14,329 nt of DNA from PVC group bacterium (ex Bugula neritina AB1) (GTDB lineage: Bacteria > GCA-001730085). Each line of letters begins with the position of its first letter. The first letter of the stretch is position 1. A program made the position numbers and the translations under genes. Under the pieces are notes generated by a model. It made no database searches. It saw only the letters and a list, made by a program, of their open reading frames with translations, and was not told where the DNA came from. Below are positions 1 through 10,000 of this stretch, piece after piece. Where the stretch lies: the NCBI GenBank assembly GCA_001730085.1, contig MDLB01000063.1:1-14329 (forward strand). Reading direction: 5' to 3'.

Positions 1-1007
1 CCATCACATTGAGTCTCAATTCTCCACTCTGCGGATCTAAGATAAATTCTCCCGCATCATCTCCATTCAATGTGTATATTAAGCCTTCATCGGGCTGTCC
101 ACCTTCATCATCTTTCGCCTGCGCATCATACACAACTTCAGCAACATCCGTATTTTCCAAAAGATCTACAGCAACACTTTCACCATCCGTGAAAACAGGT
201 GCTGTCGTATCAAAAGTCTGACTAGAGGTTTCTTGAATCCACTCCTCATTTTTGTTTCCATATTTATCCTGTATAGTTCCTTCTAAAACTTTCAATTTGA
301 TTTGTGTTGTATCCACTTTTTCATCTACAGCCATAAGTGAAAACGTGTACGTGATATTATCTAAAGTTTGAAAGTTTTCAATCAACCACGATTCTTTATT
401 AAGGACATTTTCTTCATTATCAAGAATCTCTATACTATCTATTGAAAAACCGGGTTCGACTTCCCGATCAAAAGTTAAGGTGTAATGAACACTGCCCGCC
501 GTTACATTCTCTGGAACATCATCTATCACAGATATTAACTTAGGAGCGTTCGCCTGCACCTCAATCGATACAGAGGCAGATTCACCTTCTGCTCCATTGT
601 CAATATAACTTACTTTTATCGTTCTTTGACCATTAATAATATTTTCAGATGTATTAAATATCTCTACCCCTTCTAAAATCTTTTTCACTTGCAGGGGTAA
701 GAAAGCCGTATCATCCAGTTTACTCACAAGTAATATTCTTGTTTGAGCGTCGTATTCATAAACATAACTAGACCACTGACCAATAGAGCGGTGATTAACA
801 TTCAGATCGACCGGCTCTTCTAAACGAATTTTGTCATTTTCTAGATCAAAACCATCTTCCAAAACAATTTTAACTTTTTCAATATTTTCAGACTGCGGCG
901 AAGATATATTAAATCCAAAATTGAATCCTTCGAAAATGTCTCCTCTATTGGCTACCACAAAATGAGTGCTTTGAATCCCTTCTTGTGAAGCATCTATATA
1001 AACTTCT
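1..1007 (-). repeat. Composite super-repeat unit 6, cut by window edge
   Basis: Residues ~3197-3531. Module A is at ~1007-550 (GIQSTHFVVAN; GQRTIKVSYIDNGAEGE; EVQANAP). Module B is at ~549-197 (TIQDKYGNKNEE, FDTTAPVF). The first part of cadherin C is at ~196-1 (VYDAQAKDDEGG, DEGLIYTL, GELRL). The frame is still open at base 1, so more repeats and the C-terminus lie to the left. Confidence 0.75.
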
Positions 1008-4000
1008 TCAACGTTTGTGATCTCAACCGTCATTTTTTTATCAGAGACATTATCATTCACATCTTTTGCCAAGATATTTAACTCATAGGCCTGTCGACTT
1101 TCATAATCTGGCCGACTTTTTAAAAGGACCATCCCAGAAAATTCGTCTATTTCAAACATTTCAAGAGCCTCAAAGTCTCCTTCTAATGAATAAAAGACGT
1201 CTTCATCAAAAGCCTTCCCCTCATCTTGGCTCTGAACATCATAAAGCAAGTACCCGGAAGACGTATTTTCAAAAACATTGATCAACAGGTCGGATTCACT
1301 CTGAAAAATCGGAACCTCATCTTCATCTAGAACATTCACAAATAAGTTTTGAAAGCTTTCTAGACCTTGAGTATCTTGAGCTATAATATTGACTTGATAT
1401 TGTGATTTTGTTTCTCTATCCGCTGTTTCCAGTAATCGAAGGTTCCCTTCAATGTCAATATTAAAGAGTTTCGCATCCAGTCCTTCTTGGATGCGATAAA
1501 AAATATTTTCATCGGCATTAGACCTCTCATCCGTTTTTGCCTCTGCATTGTGAACAACTTGGTCAACATCTGTATTCTCGAAGAGCTCGACTGTAAAATT
1601 TGTACTATTTTCAAATAAAGGGGCTGTCGCATCAAATGCCTGAGAAGCTACTTCTTGTAAAAAAGCATCATTTTTATTGCCATGGATATCTTCTATAACT
1701 CCTTCGGGAATGTTTATTTTGACTCTTGTAAAGTCAACTTCACTATCAATAGGACTCAGCTTAAACTTCCAATGGATTTGATCTTCACTAAAAGGTTCTT
1801 CAATAGTCCATTTTGATCGATCAACTAAATTCTGATTCTCATCAATGATCACAATCATATCTGACGTGAGCAAACTCCCTGTTTCACGGTCAAAAGTTAT
1901 AAGAAATTCAACTCCCTCTGCACTTATTGGAGCATCCGTATCATCCTCGATACTAATAACTTTTAACTTGCTAGCATACACATCAATTATTGATAAGGAG
2001 GATTCTCCCTCATCCCCATTTTCATCAATATAGCTAACCTTCAGCTCTCTTTGACCATCTTCTACCAAATATGTTTCATTTCTCAGCTCCAAAGAACTCA
2101 AAATAACTTGCGCTTCTTGCGCCGAAAAGCCTATACCCTCACTTTGCTCTATTTCAAAAGTTTTTGTTTGTGCTTCATATGAAAATTTAACATTAGAAAC
2201 TCCTGCAATAGTCAAGTCATCTAAAAAAACATCTTCATCAAAAGACATTTTAAACTCGTACAATATTGTATTCATCAAGAAGTCAATCTCGAGATCCATA
2301 ACGATTACGTCTTCGCTATCTCTTAACCCTTCTCCTCCAGCAACAACTTTAATTTTTTGAACTTTATCTTGCGAAAACTCTGCTATATCAGGAAAAAGTT
2401 TAACGCCCAAAAACATGGCCTCTGTATTCGCAACACAAACAGCTTCTTGTTGAAGGCCTTGTTCGTCTTGATTCAAATCAACTTCTTCCAAGTTTTTAAC
2501 TTCAACTTTCACGCTTTGACGCGTTGATTGCCCCCCCGCATCTATTGCCACCACCGTCAAATCATAGCTATTTTTTTCTTCAAAGTTCACATGCCCACTA
2601 ACTATCAACTGACCATTCTCGGGAATAATAGAAAAAACGTCCTCTCCGCCCTCTAAAAAGTAAGACAAGCCTTCGTCTAAATCTTTACCTTCATCTTGTG
2701 CTTGTGCATCGTAAATCAACGTCCCTCTGTTGACATCTTCAGCAATAACAAAAGTTTTTAACCCTTTATCTTCAAAGATAGGAGCCTCATCCTCATCAAG
2801 AATATTAACAACTATATTTTGAACACTTTCAAACCCTTGATCTTCCGTAGCAACAACTTTAACTTCATAAGATGTCTTTTTTTCATAATCAACACTTTCT
2901 TTAAACTTCAAAGCACCCTTTTCATCCAATGTCATAGCCGAAGAGTCTTCTGTTTCTCTCAAAGAATATGTGACCTTTTCATCGAATAAAGAGTCTTGAT
3001 CATCTTTCGCTTGCACGTCATGAATAATAACATTGACATCTGTATTCTCTATAAGGTCAACCTGAACACATTCACCCTTATCAAAAGTAGGTGCTGTAGT
3101 ATCAAAATTTTGAATAACGTCCTGTTGAATAAAACCCTCATTAGGATTACCATATATATCTTGAACAGCTCCTTTCGGAATCTCTAAACGGACAGTCGAT
3201 GTATCAAATATATCGGAAGGAGGTGTAAGTGATAATTGCCAAGTCTTCCCATCATCCGTTAAAAAACTTCCTATGTCCCATAAAGATTTATCCAATATAT
3301 TCCCATTTAGATCGACAACATTAATGGCATCTTGCCTCAAATCCAAGTCAATAGGGCGACTAAAGCCTATTGTATAAAGAGCTGTTTCTCCTAAAACTAA
3401 ATCACTTGTATCATTTTGAACAAAGTCAACAATAAATGGCTCTGCGTAAACCTCCACAGATGCAAAAGAGGGATCCCCTTCACCATTTTGATCAACATAC
3501 CTTATCTCTAAAAGGCGTTCACCATCTCTAACCGTCTCACTTTGATTGATCAAACTCATCTCATCGAGAAGATCTTTGATCTCCAAAGATGAGAAAGGCT
3601 CATCAGCTTCTTTCGAAATAGAAAGCGTTTTAGATAAAAAGTCATATTGATAAAGAAATTTAGACCATTTCCCTAAAAAAGAACCATCTTCATGAAGACT
3701 TATATCTTGTTCCATACGAAGAATATCACTATCAACAGTTAAACCTTCTCCACTCAAAGATATTTTGATCAAATGAATATTTCTAGATTCAGGGGTCTGA
3801 ATATTTAAGCCAAAGTTCACCCCTTTAAAAATCTCTTCAGCATTAGCTGAAACAGAGCTAACACTTTGCCAGCCGATTTCACCTTCATTCAAGTCAACTT
3901 CGTCATAGTTAGAAACTTTGACATTTAAAAACAGGTCTGTTTCATTCCCAGCATGATCTTTCGCAATGATCGGCAAAGAATATTCAGATTTACCTTCAAA

Positions 4001-7000
4001 GTCTAACCTCCCCTGTAAAAAAACTTTTCCCGTATCCCTTTCTATGGAAAATAGGTCTTTTTCAACCTCATCCATAGCTTCTTTTTTGATTTCATAAATA
4101 ATACCTTGATCAATACCTTTACCATCATCCAATGCATCGAAATCGTAAATAAACGTATCGCTTTCAGCATTTTCTGGGATTTCAGCAATGGGAATTTCTT
4201 CACCTACAACAAGCGGTGCTTCATCTTCGTCTAAGATCTTCACCGTAACACTTTGAAGCGATTCCATCCCTTGATCATCTTTGGCAATAATGTTGACCTG
4301 ATACTCAGACTTTTTTTCCCGGTCGGGGCTTTCTTTGAATTTTAATTGACCATTTTGATCCATCGTCATGTGTTCAAAGTCAAGGGTTTCTTGCAAAGAA
4401 TAAGTGATATTTAAATCGGGCTCCAAACCTTGGTCATCCTTCGCCTGCACATCGTAAACTAATGCATCTAGTGAAGAGTTTTCCAAGAAATCAACCTCAA
4501 CAGCATTCCCCAATATAAAAAAAGGCGCTGTCACATCAAAATATTGACTAGGCTCATCTTGAGAAAAAGATGCGTTAAAATTCCCATAAATATCTTGAAT
4601 CGCACCTTCTTGAATATGGACCTTAATACCTGCTGTATCAAAAGCTTCATCAACAAATTTGATTTCGAATGTCCACGTTGATTCATCCAAAGCTTCCAAA
4701 GAGGAAAGACTCCAAAAAGATTGGTCTATCACTTCTCCACTATCATAAAGAAGATTAACCTTATTTACATCAAAGAACTCCTTCATTGACTCATCAAAAG
4801 TGACAATATAGTTAACAGCACCGTTAATGACAATATCCGCGGTATCATCCGAAATACTCTCAATCAAAGGTGCACTTGCGCAAACTTTTAAAGTAGCAGA
4901 AGAGACTTTTCCCTCTTCTCCTTCACCGTTTATATAACTGAAACGTGCGAGCCTTTCACCATCTTTATATCCTTCTTCGATGTTTTTCAATTTAAAAGAA
5001 GCTATCAGATCTTGAACTTCTCCAGGTGAAAAAAAATCACCGCTTATCTTTTCTAACAAAGTCACATTTTCTATTGCATCATACGAGTAAGTGATCGTTA
5101 GATTCTCACTTATCAAAACCTCATCTTCCTCATAACTTGTGTCAAGTGAAAATTCTTCTTCTCCGATAAGAACTTTATCATTATTAATATCAATACCATC
5201 AAGAGAAACCTGAACCTTTTGGATATCTCCCGACAAAAAATCTCCTACGTTATCAACAAAAGCATGACCATTCTTGATTTGCTCAGCATTTGCAATAACA
5301 AAGCTTTCTCTCTGAAGACCTTCTTCATTAGATAAATCTACCTCTTCCAAATCTTTCACTTGTATATCAAGTGTTTGAAAACTCTGTCTGCCTTTAAAGT
5401 CTTGAGCAATAATGCTAAGTTGATAAAATGCATTCACGTCAAAATCAGGACTAATCTTAAACCTCAACTCACCTGTAAAAGCATCTAAAATAAAATCTTC
5501 CGAAAACTCTGTGTCTTCCAACATGTATTGAAAAGAACCTTTTGTTTCATCTAGGCCTTCATAAGAAGCTTCTGAATCATAAATAACTGTGTCACTTTTT
5601 ATCATTTCTGGCACAGTTAATGAAAAAGCATCTCCTTTTTGAAAGGTAGGAGGCTCATCTTCATTAAGGATCACTGCCTCAACATTTATTGTTGAAAGGA
5701 ATCCCTGCTCTTTGTCCTCTGCCACAATGGTCAGTTGATACAATTTTTGAGATTCATAGTCTGGAACGCTTTGAAACCTTAGCTCGCCTGTTTCCTCATC
5801 TAGACTAAAGCTTTTCGCATCATCACCTGCAGAGAAGTCTAACGCATACGAAATTCCTTCATCATCATTTGAAAATTGATCATCTCTCGCCTGAGCATCA
5901 TAAAGAACCTGGTCAATCGATGTATTCTCTAAAATATAAAAACGATCTCCCGATAAAAAAGTAGGTGCTGTTGTGTCAACGGATTGAGTAGAGACTTCTT
6001 GTATAAGCTCTTGATTTTGATTTCCATAAAGGTCTTCAATACAGCCAGCGGGAACCCTTAGTCTCAATGCAGAGGTATCAACTTCTCCAACAAAGCGAAC
6101 ACCTATATCCCACGCCTGTCCATCTTGCGTAGAAACATTTTCGACTTGAAAGATAGTCTCATCCAAAATATCCCCATTCGCATCAACAAAGCCTATATCT
6201 TGAACCTGCAAACTACTCCCTATATTGCTACTAAATTCAACCTGATATGTTACTTGATCAAAACCAATCGTTTCATCAGAAATATTATCGATAATTGTAT
6301 TTATTTGAGGAGGCTCTGCATAAATATTGATAGTAACCACAGACACTTCACTCTCAATGCTTTCCTCATTGATATAGCTCATTCGAACCGTACGCTCAGC
6401 ATTTTGAACTATCTCTGCACCGTTCTGAAGTCTTAGCCTTTCTAATAAGGTTTTTGCCTGTAAAGACGAAAAAGGCTCTGCATTCTCTTTTTTAAACGTT
6501 AAAGTTTTTTCACTAGAAATATATATAGAGGTTAAACCTGAAAAAACATTAGTCGATTGAAAATCTTTATCAAGAGAAATTTCACCATCACAAATGATTT
6601 TGTCATTCAAAAGGTCTAAGCCTTCTCCTCCCCAAATCATCTTGATTTCTTTAATATTTTCCTCGACAGGAAAAGATAAATCTACTCCTAATAAAGTCCC
6701 TTCTCTTATACTTGTAGCATTGACCTCTTTGGAGATATCCATCTGCAATCCGTCTTTGGAAGCTTCGAGATCCACTTCTCCTAAGTCCTCAATATCTATA
6801 GTAAGATTTTGCCTAACTTCATTACCATTAAGATCCTTAACCACGACAACTAAATCATCATAAATATTTTTAACTTCGTAATCAGGGCTCTCTTGAAAAG
6901 TTAACTCTCCTGTTATTTCATTTATAAAAAACTCAGAAGAATCTGTACCTTCTACAAAGTAATTAAGATTTTGGTCAGGAAGACCTCCTTCGGAGATAGC

Positions 7001-10000
7001 TTGTGTATCATACACAACTGTTTCAACATTAATATTTTCAGGAATAGATATCTGAACACTATCTCCATTAATATAGTGAGGCGGCTCATATTGATTGACT
7101 GTTTGAAAAACTAAAAGCTCCTCAGCCTCTAGGCCTCTTCTATCTTTAGCAACAATATAAAGCTCCTGAAGTCTATGTTCTTCAATCTCATGATCGGGAA
7201 CAAAATTTAACCTAACCACCCCATTTTCATCAATAGTGAAATAAGAAGTCTCGTCTCTAAAAAAATACTCTATATTCTTATCTGGCACAGCTAGATCATA
7301 GTCTTTTGCCTCAGCATCATATATCTCTAAGCCAATAGGACTGTTTTCTTCAACAAAAACAGATTCTTGATGTGAGGTAAAAAAAGGTGGCGAGATTTCA
7401 AACGCCTGAGTAGATACTCCTTGAGTATATCCCTCATTGGGGTTCCCATATTGATCCTCCACTTTTTGGGGCAAAACTTTTAACCGCACAGAGATAGTGC
7501 TTAAATCGATATTCTCTTGAGACGGAGCAACAGGAACTTCCCAACTCACCCCATCTGTCAAAAGTTTTGGCTCACCTATTTCCCAATCTGATATATCAAC
7601 CCGTCCATAGTTATCATTAACTAACGTTAAGTCTGTTGAGTTCAAAGAATCACGGATAGGTCTATTAAACTTAACAATATATGATACATTTTCAGAAGTT
7701 ATTTCATCAGCTTCTGTATCTGTTATAGAAACAACCTCTAAAGAACTTGCACAAACATCTAAATGAAGAACAGAAGACTCACCTTCATGTCCATCATCAA
7801 AAACATAACTTAACTCAATCTTTCGAACACCGTCTTGAAGATTAGGTTGAACATTTCTCAACCTAACCATTTCGATGATCGACTTAACCCTTCGGCCAGA
7901 AAAAACATCCCCGCCAATGTCTTGAATCTCTAATAAACTATCTTGTGCAGAATAAATATATTTCAAGCCTGAAAAATCACTCTGATAAACATGATCCTCA
8001 TTCAAACGAATAACGTCATCAACATCTACAATGATCTCATCATTGAACCTATCAAAATTTTCTCCGGAAAAAAGAATTTTTATCCCTCTCACTTCCTCGA
8101 GACTGGGAGCTTCAACAGCCCATGCCAAAAAAGCTCCTGTTGAAATTTGACTAGCATTCACTTTAATCAAACCCGTCATTTGAACACCCGAAATATGTTC
8201 GTGAAAGTCAACTTCATCAAAGTTTTTGATATAAATCTTGAGGGTTTTTTCTGAAAAGTTATTATTCTCATCCGTGGCAATAACTTTTAGGTCATATTCT
8301 TGTATCTCTTCAAAATCAGGTCTCTTTTTAAAAAAAACTTCTCCCTTTTCATTAACTCTGAGCCAATCCTGAGCATCGACCCCTTCAATCGAATAGCGAA
8401 TCCCTTCATCAACCTCCTTCTCTTCATCAGAAACATTAAAATCATAAAGAAGAGTCTCGGTGGATGTATTTTCTGGGAACATAAGGTCTGGGAATATTTC
8501 GTTTAAAAAAACAGGCTTTTCATCAACATCTTGTATTTCAATAAAAATTGTTTTTTTGCTTTGATTATTATTTTCATCTGTCGCCACTACCGTCAAAGAA
8601 TGGCTTTGCTGCTCTTCAAAGTTCGGGAACCTTTTAAAAAACACCTGTCCTTGATCATTAATCGTAAAAAAATCGTGAGAACCATCCTCTTCAAGACTAT
8701 AAACAATATCTTTATCTACACCTTTTCCTTCATCAATAGCCTGTGCGTCATAAATCAAAGTTTCTGTTGCTATATTTTCTGGAAAAATCAAAGAAGTCGA
8801 AGTTTCTTCTACAAAAATAGGACTTTCATCAAGATCCTCTAATTCAACCTGAACTGTTTTCTTGCTTTGATTATTATTTTCATCTGTCGCCACTATCGTG
8901 AAAGAATAACTTTGTTTTTCTTCAAAATCAGGAGTTTTATTAAAAAATACCTCCCCCTTAGAGTTAATCGTAAAAAAATCTTGATCTCCGTCCTCTTCAA
9001 GACTATAAGTGATATCTTGATCAATATTTTTCCCATCATCTACAGCTTGTGCATTATAAATATCCATCTGAGCTGGTATATTTTCTGGAAGTATTAAAGA
9101 AGACGATGTTTCTTCTAAAAAAATAGGACTTTCATCAAGATCCTCTAATTCAACCTGAATTGATTTACTGCTTTGATTATTATTTTCATCTGTCGCCACT
9201 ATCCTGAAAGAGTAACTTTGTTTTTCTTCAAAATCAGGAGTTTTATTAAAAAAGACCTCTCCCTTATCATTTATCCTGAAAAAATCTTGATCTCCATCCT
9301 CTTCAAGACTATAAGAGATATCTTGATCAATATTTTTCCCATCATCCACAGCTTGTGCATCATAAATAATCGTTTGAAGAGACATATTTTCTGGAAAAGT
9401 TAACACGGGAAAAGTTTCTTCTAAAAAAATGGGACTTTCATCAACATTCTCTATCTCAATAATAATCGTTTTTTCACTTTGCTCATTATTGCTATTAGTC
9501 GCAACAATTGTCAAAATGTGGGTTTGTTGCTTTTCAAAGTCAGGAAGCTCTTTAAAAAAGACTTCTCCTTTTTCATTGATCGTAAAAAACTCCTGAGCCT
9601 CATCTTCTTTGAGACTATAAACAATACCTTGATCAACCTCTTGCCCCTCATTAAACGCTTCTGCATCATAGATAAGAGTTTGCAATGATACATTTTCCGG
9701 AAAAGCCAGACCATTCGAATCATCTTCTAAAAAAAGAGGGGGCTCTTCTGTATTTGTGATATTTAATTCAACAGTTTGAACAGACTCTTCCAAATTGTCT
9801 TCATTTTTAGCGATAACTTTAAAAGTGTACTTTGACTGGGATTCATAGTTCGCACTTTTGTTAAACCTTACTAATCCATCGCTTTCAATTGAAAAAAATT
9901 CTAAATCAGTATCTTCAAGGGACTTAAGGGTATATAAAACACCTTGATCAGCCTCTACCCTCTCTGGATGTAACGCTTGCGCATCATGAATAACTATCCC

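Noticed and set aside
9-2033. Plus-strand frames at 9-221, 1066-1281 and 1845-2033, and a minus-strand frame at 1381-1635
   Set aside because: They are shadows of the giant minus-strand gene in other frames. They show no domain pattern and no ribosome binding site.
6125-6863. Plus-strand frames of 103 and 89 codons opposite the giant gene
   Set aside because: Composition is biased to Ile, Asn and Ser, as expected for the complement of Asp/Glu/Phe codons. The opposite strand clearly encodes super-repeat units 1 and 2.
8300-9688. Plus-strand open frames at 8300-8506, 8531-8842, 8867-9097, 9173-9403 and 9479-9688 that encode similar Ile/Phe/Lys-rich peptides, with starts 306 bp apart for the later ones
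   Set aside because: They are antisense images of the 306-bp cadherin repeats. Their similarity and spacing follow from the repeats on the minus strand.
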